From contig NZ_PXZO01000001.1 of the NCBI RefSeq assembly GCF_003013475.1, positions 186,001 to 250,000 on the forward strand: 64,000 nucleotides of DNA, read 5' to 3'. Under the pieces are notes generated by a model, which was given only the letters and a program-made list of their open reading frames with translations, did not search any database and was not told where the DNA came from. Below, piece by piece: positions 54,053-62,635 of this stretch; position 1 is the first letter of the stretch, and the number at the start of each line of letters is the position of its first letter. Made by a program: the position numbers and the translations under genes. The DNA is from Brevibacillus porteri (GTDB lineage Bacteria; Bacillota; Bacilli; Brevibacillales; Brevibacillaceae).

Positions 54053-55361
54053 TTTGGAAGTGGAAGTGATTGTGGAGAAGAATCCATTTGATCTTCCACT
54101 AGAGCTTCTTTTCGGAATGGCAGGTCGGATTAATAAGAAGAGAGGCTTTTTGTTCGTAAGTAAGGTACTAGGAAAGCATATTCCAGTCATTCCGGCTGTA
54201 TCGTTGGTGAGTGGTGCTTTACTAGGTACGCGTTTTTTAGAAGCCTACTACGGTCAGCAGGTGGATACTGCTCCACTCGTTCAAGGCTTGATGAATCAAG
54301 AGAGAAGTCAAGAGGTCTTCCAGCAACTGATGCAAAAGCGATTTGAACTGCCTGAGCAGGTGCTTTTTATCGGCTTTGCCGAAACTGCAACGGGCCTCGG
54401 TCATTCCATGTTTAGCTGCTTTCAGAACAACGCGTACTATATCCATACGACAAGAGAAATGATTCAGGATATACAGCCATCCATTACGTTTGAAGAGGAG
54501 CATTCTCACGCAGTGGCTCATCTTATGTACCCTCGTGAGGACCACTTGTTATCCACAGATGCGCCGATTGTTTTGGTAGATGATGAGATCACTACAGGCA
54601 AAACTGCGCTCAATATCATTCGAGAAATACAAAAGAAGTATCCTCGTAGTCATTACATTGTGGCTTCCTTGCTCGACTGGCGATCTGATGAGGATTGTCA
54701 GCGATTCAGGGAGTTACAAGAGGAATTAAACATCACAATTACTAACGTATCCCTCGTGAAAGGACAAATCAAAGTGGAGGGAGCACCGGTTGAAAAGAAT
54801 GATAATGAAGAAAAGAGTATTGTTGAGCGAACCAGCAGCTTCCCTAAAATTATACAAATGGATGGGGCAGAATGGCCCCGTTTGAGCTATACCTCTATGG
54901 ATTCAAGCGACTTTCCTAATCAACGGCCGTATTTGTTGCAAACGGGACGTTTTGGGATGATAAGCTCGGATCAAAACTTGCTGAATACGTACTGCGAAAA
55001 AACGGGAATCGAATTAGGCGCGTATAGGAGCGGAAAAACTTTATGCATGGGGACAGGCGAATTTATGTACATCCCAATGATGATTGCGGCGCATATGGGT
55101 GATGACGTTTGGTACCAGTCGACCACAAGAAGCCCGATCCATCCTTCTGAGATGGAGAAGTACGCAGTGAAAAATGCATTCTCCTTCTCTTCTCCTGATG
55201 ACCCGCTTGTACCGAATTTTTGTTACAACATCCCTGATAACTACTATTCAGATGTATTCGTATTTTTTGAGCGAGGGACGACGGGAGAGCGATTGCGCTC
55301 CTTTTATGACGTGGTGAATAATCTTTCCATCCCCAATAAATATATCGTATTTTTCGGATAA
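53985..55361 (+). CDS. phosphoribosyltransferase with TRSP domain (Ter module)
   Basis: A 458-residue protein. The N-terminal PRTase_2 domain carries the PRPP-binding loop IVLVDDEITTGKTALNI (about 193-209) and ELLFGMAGRINKKRGFLFVSKVLGKHIPV. The C-terminal TRSP domain (about 295-450) has WPRLSYTSMD, the FGMIS stretch, GTGEFMYIPMMIA and DDVWYQSTTRSPIHP. It probably transfers a ribose-phosphate to an unknown base-like acceptor. The start at 53985 follows ATGGGGTG and lies inside the previous gene, so translation is coupled. Confidence 0.9.
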   Translation: MDTTTLSTSWQNPPRYSFNILDSLEVEVIVEKNPFDLPLELLFGMAGRINKKRGFLFVSKVLGKHIPVIPAVSLVSGALLGTRFLEAYYGQQVDTAPLVQGLMNQERSQEVFQQLMQKRFELPEQVLFIGFAETATGLGHSMFSCFQNNAYYIHTTREMIQDIQPSITFEEEHSHAVAHLMYPREDHLLSTDAPIVLVDDEITTGKTALNIIREIQKKYPRSHYIVASLLDWRSDEDCQRFRELQEELNITITNVSLVKGQIKVEGAPVEKNDNEEKSIVERTSSFPKIIQMDGAEWPRLSYTSMDSSDFPNQRPYLLQTGRFGMISSDQNLLNTYCEKTGIELGAYRSGKTLCMGTGEFMYIPMMIAAHMGDDVWYQSTTRSPIHPSEMEKYAVKNAFSFSSPDDPLVPNFCYNIPDNYYSDVFVFFERGTTGERLRSFYDVVNNLSIPNKYIVFFG

Positions 55362-55376
55362 AGGTGGCGTAGACTC

Positions 55377-56519
55377 TTGAATTTACAGTCTTTACAACGC
55401 GTAATCCAAGAACCTTCACCAATGGGCAGCTACCCTCCAGGTGATGTGATATTTCTGCTTAAAGAGATAAACGGATTAATAAGGGAGACAGAGACAGAGG
55501 ATCGTGAGGAATTAATTCAGACGGGACACCATTACTCAGAGATGCTACCGATCGAATACCGTCCAACAAAAGAATATATTGAATTGTTCCATCAAACCTT
55601 ACAAACATCAGCCAAAAAGGTTGCATTGGCAGTTGCCATCGTAGCAGAGCTGATTCAGGCTACGAAGGGAAATAATGTAGTGATTGCCTCACTTGCCAGG
55701 GCAGGAACGCCAATTGGCATTTTAATAAAAAGGTATCTGGAATCCATTCATCGGTTACATATTCCACACTATAGCATCTCTATTATCCGTGGAAAGGGCA
55801 TCGATGAGAATGCTCTTTTGTATATGCTAGACAAGCATCCAGGAGCCAAAATTCAGTTTGTGGATGGATGGACGGGAAAAGGTGCGATTACGCGGGTGCT
55901 GCAAAAAGCGATCAAATCCTTTAATGAAAAGCTGGGAACTCATCTTGATGACGATCTGGCAGTATTGGCTGATCCTGGTCATTGTGTGAGCAAGTTTGGA
56001 ACACGGGAAGATTTTCTTATCCCGAGTGCATGTCTCAATTCTACGGTATCAGGCTTGGTCAGTCGGACTGTTCATCGCCAGGATTTAATCGGACCTACAG
56101 ACTTTCACGGGGCGAAATACTATCGTGAATGGTTGTCTGAGGATGTATCCAATCTTTTTGTTGATACCATCGCTAAACATTTCCACGAGCTGGCAGACAC
56201 AGCGAAGCAACAGTGCAGCATGCACTTGATTCAAGATGAGGAGCAATGGATCACATGGAGTGGCGAACGTGATATCCAGCGAATACAACAGGATTACAAG
56301 ATAAATGATATCAATCTAATCAAGCCTGGAGTGGGAGAGACCACTCGTGTCCTTTTGCGAAGAGTTCCGTGGAAAATCCTTGTGAATCGAATGGATAATC
56401 CTTATTTAGCCCACATTCTTTTGCTGGCCCATGATCGCGGTGTACCGGTTGAAGAACGTTCAGACCTTTCCTACTCTTGTTGTGGGATCATTCGTCCACA
56501 GGGGGAGGATAACCGATGA
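55377..56519 (+). CDS. StiP-family protein (PRTase_3 plus PELOTA-like domain)
   Basis: A 380-residue protein of the StiP family, once labelled a cysteine protease. YPPGDVIFLLKEI, then VVIASLARAGTPIGILIKRYL and a PRPP-loop-like IQFVDGWTGKGAITRVL (about 159-175) identify a phosphoribosyltransferase-like fold. The conserved LADPGHCVSKFGTREDFLIPSACLNSTVSGLVSRT follows. The C-terminus (about 300-375: INLIKPGVGETTRVLLRRVPWKILV) looks like a PELOTA RNA-binding-type domain. TTG start behind AAGGTGG; it overlaps the HAD gene by 4 bp. Confidence 0.9.
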   Translation: MNLQSLQRVIQEPSPMGSYPPGDVIFLLKEINGLIRETETEDREELIQTGHHYSEMLPIEYRPTKEYIELFHQTLQTSAKKVALAVAIVAELIQATKGNNVVIASLARAGTPIGILIKRYLESIHRLHIPHYSISIIRGKGIDENALLYMLDKHPGAKIQFVDGWTGKGAITRVLQKAIKSFNEKLGTHLDDDLAVLADPGHCVSKFGTREDFLIPSACLNSTVSGLVSRTVHRQDLIGPTDFHGAKYYREWLSEDVSNLFVDTIAKHFHELADTAKQQCSMHLIQDEEQWITWSGERDIQRIQQDYKINDINLIKPGVGETTRVLLRRVPWKILVNRMDNPYLAHILLLAHDRGVPVEERSDLSYSCCGIIRPQGEDNR

Positions 56520-57322
56520 TCTTTGCCAGTGATCTTGACCAGACGTTGATATATTCGGAGCGGTTCTTAACGGACCCGACGCTACAGGTACGCTTAATCG
56601 AGCAACTGGATGGAAAGCCAATTTCGTATATGACAGAGCGGGCACTATTGCTACTGCAAGAGATCCATAAGCACATGCTGTTTATTCCAGTGACTACGAG
56701 AACGATCGAGCAATATAGGAGAATTACGGTATTTCAGAACGAGCTGCGGCCTGCGTATGCGGTCACGAGCAATGGTGGGAATATCATCCGTAATGGGGCT
56801 GTCGATGAGTCGTGGAACAAAAAAATTCGTGAGCGTATAGAGGATGAGTGCATATCCATCACGGATATTTTGGCGCGTTTTGAAGACATAAAAGACTCAA
56901 GCTGGATTCTCAATGGAAAATCGGCAGAAGATCTGTTTCATTATTTCATCATCGATCGCCAAAATATGCCAACAAGCGAATGGGACGGTTTTGTGCAATG
57001 GATGGAGCAAGGCAATTGGACAGTATCCATCCAGGGGAGAAAGCTTTATTTTGTGCCAAGAGCCGTGAATAAACGCGATGCAGTCCTCTATGTAAAAGAC
57101 ATCGAAAAGAGGACAGAGATTTTCGCATCGGGAGACTCTTTGCTCGATTTGCCTTTGGTGTCCTGCACGAAAAACTCTCTGATTCCTTCTCATGGGGAAA
57201 TCTATCATCTTGCTCAAATATCAGCACAAGACACACCGTTTCAGTTTACAGCTAAGAATGGAATACGAGCGTCAGAGGAAATTCTTGACTGGGTAATTGA
57301 GCAGATAAAGATAACGCGTTAA
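56516..57322 (+). CDS. HAD-family phosphatase of the Ter module
   Basis: A 268-residue haloacid-dehalogenase-fold phosphatase. Motif I DLDQT (FASDLDQTLIYS, about 4-9), motif II threonine in PVTTRT, motif III lysine probably in NKRDAVLYV, motif IV SGDSLLDLPL. The cap type resembles sugar-phosphate phosphatases (Cof/SPP group). It likely removes phosphate from the product of the PRTase steps. GGGGGAGG precedes the ATG. Last gene of the four-gene biosynthetic operon. Confidence 0.9.
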   Translation: MIFASDLDQTLIYSERFLTDPTLQVRLIEQLDGKPISYMTERALLLLQEIHKHMLFIPVTTRTIEQYRRITVFQNELRPAYAVTSNGGNIIRNGAVDESWNKKIRERIEDECISITDILARFEDIKDSSWILNGKSAEDLFHYFIIDRQNMPTSEWDGFVQWMEQGNWTVSIQGRKLYFVPRAVNKRDAVLYVKDIEKRTEIFASGDSLLDLPLVSCTKNSLIPSHGEIYHLAQISAQDTPFQFTAKNGIRASEEILDWVIEQIKITR

Positions 57323-57368
57323 ATCTGTAAAACGTTATTACTTGTCAAAATATTGCACATATCGTCGA

Positions 57369-57457
57369 TTTTACGGGATTCATGTAGATATTTTGGTAGA
57401 TTTATGAAATAATAATGATGTCTAAAAAATTTTACTTCATTACATGAATCTGTAAAA
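57369..57457. promoter_or_regulatory. long-spaced inverted repeat ahead of the terD operon
   Basis: TTTTACGGGATTCATGTA (57369-57386) is repeated in reverse complement as TACATGAATCTGTAAAA (57441-57457), with one unpaired base and one mismatch. It brackets a very AT-rich 54-bp segment that should hold the promoter. A TGTAAAATTTTAATG phrase in the right arm recurs, almost identical, in front of terB (about 50931-50946). Confidence 0.5.
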
Positions 57458-57482
57458 TTTTAATGAGGTTGGGAGGTAGAAC

Positions 57483-58091
57483 ATGTCAGTAGTCAGTTTG
57501 CAAAAAGGTCAGAAGATCGACCTGACAAAAGGGAATGCAGGATTAACGAAATTGTTAGTAGGTCTAGGCTGGGACCCGGTCAAGAAAAGTGGCGGGTTGC
57601 TTGGAGGCATTTTTGGTGGCGGGAGTAACGCAAACATCGATTGTGACGCTTCCGTAATTATGCTCGACCAGAACGGGAAAATAACTAAAGAGAAGAACCT
57701 TGTTTACTTCGGCAACAAAAAAAGTCAATGCGGCAGCGTATCACACTCAGGAGATAATCTCACCGGAGATGGTGAAGGTGATGATGAGCAAGTGAACGTA
57801 GACTTGAGCCGAGTACCCAATGATGTACATAAATTGGTGTTCGTTGTGAATATTTACGATTGTGTGAGTCGTCGCCAAGATTTCGGGATGATCGGCAATG
57901 CGTATATTCGCGTAGTCAATGCTTCGAACAATCAGAATTTGTGCAAGTTTAATCTAACCGATAATTATTCGGGAAAAACTTCGTTAATTATAGGAGAACT
58001 ATACCGTTACGATGGTGAGTGGAAGTTTTCTGCGATTGGCGAAGGGACGACAGACACAGCTATCTCCCAACTTGTAAGAAGATATAGCTAA
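57483..58091 (+). CDS. terD: TerD-family calcium-binding stress protein 1
   Basis: A 202-residue TerD protein: [16 protein letters not shown], then a glycine-rich insert (SGGLLGGIFGGGSNAN) and the strand IDCDASVIMLDQNGK. The complete calcium loop SGDNLTGDGEGDDEQVNVDL is at about 96-115. [18 protein letters not shown] ends the domain. The insert sets it apart from the next two copies. GGGAGGTAG precedes the ATG. First of four TerD genes in tandem. Confidence 0.95.
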   Translation: MSVVSLQKGQKIDLTKGNAGLTKLLVGLGWDPVKKSGGLLGGIFGGGSNANIDCDASVIMLDQNGKITKEKNLVYFGNKKSQCGSVSHSGDNLTGDGEGDDEQVNVDLSRVPNDVHKLVFVVNIYDCVSRRQDFGMIGNAYIRVVNASNNQNLCKFNLTDNYSGKTSLIIGELYRYDGEWKFSAIGEGTTDTAISQLVRRYS

Positions 58092-58136
58092 TTTGAAAGT
58101 TTTTAAAATGAATGAAATATAAGGAGGTTTTTTAAC

Positions 58137-58718
58137 ATGGCAGTATCTTTGCAAAAAGGTCAAAAGGTAGATCTCACGAAAACGAATCCTGGTCTGGTTC
58201 AAATTCAGGTAGGTCTTGGTTGGGATACAAATAAGTATGACGGTGGACAAAGCTTCGACCTCGACGCTTCCGTATTTCTCTTGAATGATGCAGGAAAAGT
58301 ACTGGATGACCAGCACTTTATTTTCTTCAATAATGCAACTAGCCCTGACGGTTCCGTTGTGCACTCTGGTGATAACCGCACTGGCGAAGGGGAAGGCGAC
58401 GATGAAGTAATCAATATTGATTTGTCCAAAGTATCGGCTAGTATTCAAAAAATCTCTTTTGCTATCACGATTTATGATGCGCAAACTCGTAACCAAAACT
58501 TTGGACAGGTTTCCAACGCTTATGCACGCGTGGTAAATCCTGCAAACAACGAAGAATTACTCCGCTATGATTTGGGCGAAGACTTCTCTATCGAAACTGC
58601 GATTGTAGTTGGAGAGCTGTATCGTAACGGTAGCGAATGGAAGTTCAGTGCAATCGGTTCTGGTTACAAAGATGGATTGGCAGGACTCGCTCGCGATTTC
58701 GGAGTAAACATCGGATAA
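58137..58718 (+). CDS. terD: TerD-family calcium-binding stress protein 2
   Basis: A 193-residue TerD/TerE-type protein, with the calcium site complete: [12 protein letters not shown] (about 40-51) and [20 protein letters not shown] (about 79-98). The end is [41 protein letters not shown] precedes the ATG. Cytoplasmic beta-sandwich protein that binds calcium tightly; it most resembles Bacillus YceD/YceE. Confidence 0.96.
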   Translation: MAVSLQKGQKVDLTKTNPGLVQIQVGLGWDTNKYDGGQSFDLDASVFLLNDAGKVLDDQHFIFFNNATSPDGSVVHSGDNRTGEGEGDDEVINIDLSKVSASIQKISFAITIYDAQTRNQNFGQVSNAYARVVNPANNEELLRYDLGEDFSIETAIVVGELYRNGSEWKFSAIGSGYKDGLAGLARDFGVNIG

Positions 58719-58754
58719 GAAGCATACAAACCACAGATGAAGGATTGAATTTTT

Positions 58755-59339
58755 ATGTTAGTTATTAGTTTAACTAAAGGTCAGAAAATTGATCTTACAA
58801 AAGGCAATCCGAATTTAACAAAAATCGTTGTTGGTCTTGGTTGGGACACAAATAAATACAGTGGCGGACAAGCTTTTGACCTCGACGCAGCTGCTTTCCT
58901 TTTGCGTACAGGTGGAAGAGCGTCCGGGATTCAAGATTTTGTCTTTTACAACAACCTTCAAGGCGGGAATGGATCGGTGGTTCACACTGGTGACAACCTG
59001 ACTGGTGAGGGTGACGGCGACGATGAGCAAATCAAAGTGGATTTGAAGGCTGTTCCAGCTGACATTGAAAAAGTAGCGATCACGATTACGATTCATGAGG
59101 CTGATATCAGAAACCAAAACTTTGGACAAGTATCAAATGCGTTTGTTCGAATTGTAGATGAAACAACAGGCAGAGAAGTTCTGCGCTACGATCTTGGAGA
59201 AGATTTCTCTGTAGAAACGGCAATTGTTGTTTGTGAATTGTATCGCCATCAAGGCGAGTGGAAGTTTGCAGCAGTGGGTAGCGGTTTTTCCGGTGGTCTA
59301 CGAGCGTTAGCCAATAACTTTGGTTTGCAAGTTTCATAA
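58755..59339 (+). CDS. terD: TerD-family calcium-binding stress protein 3
   Basis: A 194-residue paralogue of the previous protein ([36 protein letters not shown]), with [12 protein letters not shown] and [20 protein letters not shown] intact. Ends [17 protein letters not shown] local duplication product; ribosome site GAAGGATTG is weaker than in the other copies. Confidence 0.96.
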   Translation: MLVISLTKGQKIDLTKGNPNLTKIVVGLGWDTNKYSGGQAFDLDAAAFLLRTGGRASGIQDFVFYNNLQGGNGSVVHTGDNLTGEGDGDDEQIKVDLKAVPADIEKVAITITIHEADIRNQNFGQVSNAFVRIVDETTGREVLRYDLGEDFSVETAIVVCELYRHQGEWKFAAVGSGFSGGLRALANNFGLQVS

Positions 59340-59351
59340 TTTCCAGAAATG

Positions 59352-59382
59352 GGTGCTAGTAATTGCGCTAGCACCTGTTTTC
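59352..59382 (+). terminator. possible attenuator between TerD 3 and the long TerD gene
   Basis: GGTGCTAG / CTAGCACC hairpin followed by TGTTTTCT. The imperfect T tail suggests partial termination, lowering expression of the downstream genes. Confidence 0.5.
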
Positions 59383-59409
59383 TGACCTTTGAAATAAAGG
59401 GTGATCGAA

Positions 59410-60648
59410 ATGGGAATGACGACGATTAAGGGACAAAAAATCGATGTAACGAAGTCAAATCCTGGACTTTCCAAAATTACAGTGGAACTGAGCTGGACTG
59501 CTAACGATGGGCTTGACCTGGATGCTTCGGCTTTCTTAATCGGGAAAAGTGGTAAAGTTAACAAAGAAGAAGATTTTATTTTCTACAGCAACCCCAGATC
59601 AACGAATGGCTCTGTATCTCTTCTAACAGGATCGAGCGAAAGACAGCGTTTTGACATTGATTTAATGAATGTACCACTTGATGTAGAAAAGATCGCTTTT
59701 ACTCTTACCATTTATGATGCGGTTGCACGTAATCATTCATTTAATCGTGTTTCGAGTCTTTGTCTTCGTATTCTACATCCTTCTACTAACTCTGAAATTA
59801 TTCAATTTCCGTTCGATAGTTTTACGATTGAAAATGCAATTGTGGCAGGAGAGCTATACAGACATCAAGGACAATGGAAATTTAACGCGATTGGCAGTGG
59901 CTTTCATGGCGGTCTGGCAGCTTTGTGCGGAAACTTTGGGATCGAGGTATCCCAAGAAAAAACGCCGGAGTCGAAAGCGCCAGAACCAAAACCTGCACCG
60001 AAACCCGAACCGAAACCCGAACCCGTCGTGTCTACTTCTCCCCCTATTTCGATCACAAAAATTGAGTTGAAGAAAAAGGGAGAGGCAATTAGTTTAAAGA
60101 AAACCTCAGCAAACCTGGGGCAGCTCTTAGTTAACCTCAACTGGAATAAAGGCACAAAGCAGAACACGGGCTTTTTTGGTAGAAGCAAAGGAATTGACTT
60201 AGACCTTGGCTGCCTTTTTGAATTATCAGATGGATATAAAGGGTGTATACAAGCATTAGGTGGAAATCTTGGCGATTACCGCGACTTTCCTTATATTGCA
60301 TTAGATGGGGATGACCGCACAGGCACCCGATCAGAAGGAGAGAATCTACGTATCAACGGAAATAATGTCAAGGAATTCGAACGAATCCTAATCTACGCTT
60401 TTATTTACGAAGGTGTTGCCAAATGGGCAGAAACCGATGGTGTGGTAACGATTACGCAAGCTGACAATCCAGCCATTGAAGTGAAAATGGATGTGCATGA
60501 CCCGCGTAAAGGGGTGTGTGCCGTAGCGATGATTGAGAGACAAGGTGATACGTTCAATATCAGGAGATTGGTTGAATACTTCTCCGGTCATCAGGAGATG
60601 GATCGTTACTACGGGTGGAATATGCGCTGGACAGTCGGTTCGAAATAG
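59410..60648 (+). CDS. two-domain TerD-family protein with proline-rich linker
   Basis: A 412-residue protein. The N-terminal TerD domain (about 1-180) keeps IKGQKIDVTKSNPGLSKI and LDLDASAFLIGKSGK, but its calcium loop is lost (SVSLLTGSSERQRFDIDL). A linker of PKPEP repeats (about 183-212) leads to a second TerD-like domain (about 215-412) with IDLDLGCLFELSDG, ALDGDDRTGTRSEGENLRING, and the end RYYGWNMRWTVGSK. That C-terminal form occurs with a TelA or TerC partner in other Ter loci. The start at 59410 follows AAAGGGTGAT. Confidence 0.9.
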   Translation: MGMTTIKGQKIDVTKSNPGLSKITVELSWTANDGLDLDASAFLIGKSGKVNKEEDFIFYSNPRSTNGSVSLLTGSSERQRFDIDLMNVPLDVEKIAFTLTIYDAVARNHSFNRVSSLCLRILHPSTNSEIIQFPFDSFTIENAIVAGELYRHQGQWKFNAIGSGFHGGLAALCGNFGIEVSQEKTPESKAPEPKPAPKPEPKPEPVVSTSPPISITKIELKKKGEAISLKKTSANLGQLLVNLNWNKGTKQNTGFFGRSKGIDLDLGCLFELSDGYKGCIQALGGNLGDYRDFPYIALDGDDRTGTRSEGENLRINGNNVKEFERILIYAFIYEGVAKWAETDGVVTITQADNPAIEVKMDVHDPRKGVCAVAMIERQGDTFNIRRLVEYFSGHQEMDRYYGWNMRWTVGSK

Positions 60649-60703
60649 TAAAAGATACAGTTACTATTTGCGGACATCATTAGAAATGGAGTGAACTGTA
60701 TTT

Positions 60704-61399
60704 ATGGAAATGATAGTTGATTTTTTAGTTCAATCATGGAGCGCGCTACTAGCGATCATCCTGATTGACATCGTGTTGAGCGGAGACAATGCTGTTGTAA
60801 TTGCAATGGCAGCGAGAAATCTCCCGAAACAACAACAGAAGAAGGCCATTTTTATCGGTACTTTTGGTGCGATTACGCTACGTATTGTTTTTGCTGCGAT
60901 GGTGGTCTGGCTGATTCAAATTCCGCTTTTAAAAGCAATCGGTGGTTTACTGCTTCTTCAGGTAGCCTACAAGCTGTTAGCTGCTGATGAAGGCGAGGAC
61001 AATATCAAGAGTGGAACGACCTTAATGGGTGCAGTAGGGACGATCATATACGCAGATGCGTTGATGAGTTTGGACAATGTAATCGCGGTTGCAGGTGTGA
61101 GTCACGGAAGTATTACGTTAATCGCAATTGGTGTACTTGTCTCGATTCCGATTATCCTGATCGGATCGGCATTTATTTTGAAGGCTTTGGAAAGATTCCC
61201 AATCATTGCTTACATTGGATCGGGAATTCTGGCTTGGACTGCTGGCGATATGATTGTGAAAGACAAAATCATTCAAAATTATATTTCTAGCACAGTTGGT
61301 CTGATTATTACCATCGTTTTAACGGTCGCTGTCATTCTGGCTGGGTGGTTGAAAAGTAGAAAAAGCAAAGAGGAAAAATCAGAAAAAGCTGTTGCCTAG
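60704..61399 (+). CDS. TerC-family integral membrane protein (YceF-like)
   Basis: A 231-residue protein with seven or so membrane helices and the two TerC signatures, LSGDNAVVIAMAARNLP (about 25-41) and YADALMSLDNVIAVAGVSH (about 119-137). The aspartates in these are thought to bind metal. The Bacillus homologues YceF and YkoY export manganese to metallate secreted enzymes. Here it closes the TerD gene series, matching the yce operon order (TerD genes, then TerC). GGAGTGAAC precedes the ATG. Confidence 0.94.
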   Translation: MEMIVDFLVQSWSALLAIILIDIVLSGDNAVVIAMAARNLPKQQQKKAIFIGTFGAITLRIVFAAMVVWLIQIPLLKAIGGLLLLQVAYKLLAADEGEDNIKSGTTLMGAVGTIIYADALMSLDNVIAVAGVSHGSITLIAIGVLVSIPIILIGSAFILKALERFPIIAYIGSGILAWTAGDMIVKDKIIQNYISSTVGLIITIVLTVAVILAGWLKSRKSKEEKSEKAVA

Positions 61400-61448
61400 T
61401 TTTTGATTGTGTGAAAAGTGGTAAGTCCATAAAGAAGATACATGATAA

Positions 61449-61480
61449 GAGCGAGGTCATTGCGACTTTCGCTTTTCTTT
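61449..61480 (+). terminator. weak terminator after the TerC gene
   Basis: GAGCGAGGTC pairs imperfectly with GACTTTCGC, followed by a broken T run. The ATP-grasp gene beyond may be partly read through. Confidence 0.4.
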
Positions 61481-61514
61481 ATAAATAATGAAGAGTTGAA
61501 GGGAAGAACTTCTC

Positions 61515-62534
61515 ATGAAGAAACGCATCTGGTTTAATCGTACTTTCTCTACAGCGTATCATTTTATTGATATGATTCGTACAAATCCGGACGGTTTGGA
61601 CTTTGAGTTTTATGTCACTCACCCAAAACGGTATAGCGTGATGCTGCAAAATGCTGATGTTGCAGAGATTGAACCAAGCTTGCCAATTCCAGAGTATATT
61701 GAATACTGCGTGCAGTTTTGTCAGAAGCATCAGATCGATATCTTTTTCCCGAATTATAGACTGGTGGAAATTGCAAAGCATATAGGTCGGTTTGAACAAG
61801 TAGGCACATCTGTTCTAGTATGCAAAGATGCCGACTTATTAGAAACCGTATCAGACAAAGGAAAGCTCTTTCAAGCCTTGAGGGATACCCCGGGATTACA
61901 CATACCTGATTATTTCATTGTCAACACAAGCGAGCAATTTAAGATTGCCTATGAGAAGCTAAGAGAAAAAGGTCATAAGGTCTGCTTTAAACCTGCTAGT
62001 GGCGAAGGCGGAGCGGGTTTTCATATCATCGAAGAACACATGAATCCCCTAGACAAGCTGCTCGGATCAAGCAACCAAACGATCGCCATCGATGAAGTTC
62101 TGAGCATCATAGGGGATCAAACCGTAGATGACATCATGGTCATGGAGTATTTGGATGATTGGGAATACAGTATTGATTGCCTGGCAACAGAAGAGGAGTT
62201 AATTGCGATCGTACCACGGAAAAAAGTAGAAGGACGTATTCGTCTGCTAGAGGATAATCAAGCACTTATAGATCTGGCAAAAGCAGTCCATGAACAGCTG
62301 CGACTTCCTTACCTTTTCAACGTTCAAGTAAAGTACAAAAATGGTGTGCCCAAATTATTAGAGATTAATCCGCGAGCGTCAGGCGGTTTGCATTCTTCAT
62401 GCTTATCAGGTGTGAACTTCCCTTATCTTGCTGTGAAACTTCTACTGTCGGGGAAGGTTGAGGTAGCTGCACCAAAATTCGGGGTGTATGCGACTCATAT
62501 TGAAAAAGAGATTGTATTACGACAATTGTTATAG
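61515..62534 (+). CDS. ATP-grasp ligase of the Ter island
   Basis: A 339-residue ATP-grasp protein of the carbamoyl-phosphate-synthase-like group. The pre-ATP-grasp domain is about 1-110. ATP contacts are KVCFKPASGEGGAGFHII and VMEYLDDWEYSIDCLA, and the metal site is PKLLEINPRASGGLHSSCLSG. Such proteins join a carboxylate to an amine or thiol using ATP. In Ter islands it is grouped with the PRTase, StiP, HAD and CitE-like genes, so it probably condenses the nucleoside-like product with an amino or carboxyl compound. GAAGGGAAG precedes the ATG. Confidence 0.92.
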   Translation: MKKRIWFNRTFSTAYHFIDMIRTNPDGLDFEFYVTHPKRYSVMLQNADVAEIEPSLPIPEYIEYCVQFCQKHQIDIFFPNYRLVEIAKHIGRFEQVGTSVLVCKDADLLETVSDKGKLFQALRDTPGLHIPDYFIVNTSEQFKIAYEKLREKGHKVCFKPASGEGGAGFHIIEEHMNPLDKLLGSSNQTIAIDEVLSIIGDQTVDDIMVMEYLDDWEYSIDCLATEEELIAIVPRKKVEGRIRLLEDNQALIDLAKAVHEQLRLPYLFNVQVKYKNGVPKLLEINPRASGGLHSSCLSGVNFPYLAVKLLLSGKVEVAAPKFGVYATHIEKEIVLRQLL

Positions 62535-62593
62535 AGAAAACTAACAAAGTGGAGAGTCTACATCCGTCCCATCCCTCAGTTGTGAACATAATA

Positions 62594-62635
62594 AAAGCCG
62601 CTCGGGTATGATATTGACCCGGCGGCCTTTGTTTT
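62594..62635. terminator. bidirectional terminator
   Basis: AAAGCCGCTCGGGT pairs with ACCCGGCGGCCTTT, then GTTTTT; it serves both the ATP-grasp gene and the converging aminotransferase gene. Confidence 0.85.

Noticed and set aside
50949..62534. Ter island as part of a prophage or transposon
   Set aside because: No integrase, transposase, phage structural gene or flanking direct repeats could be seen.
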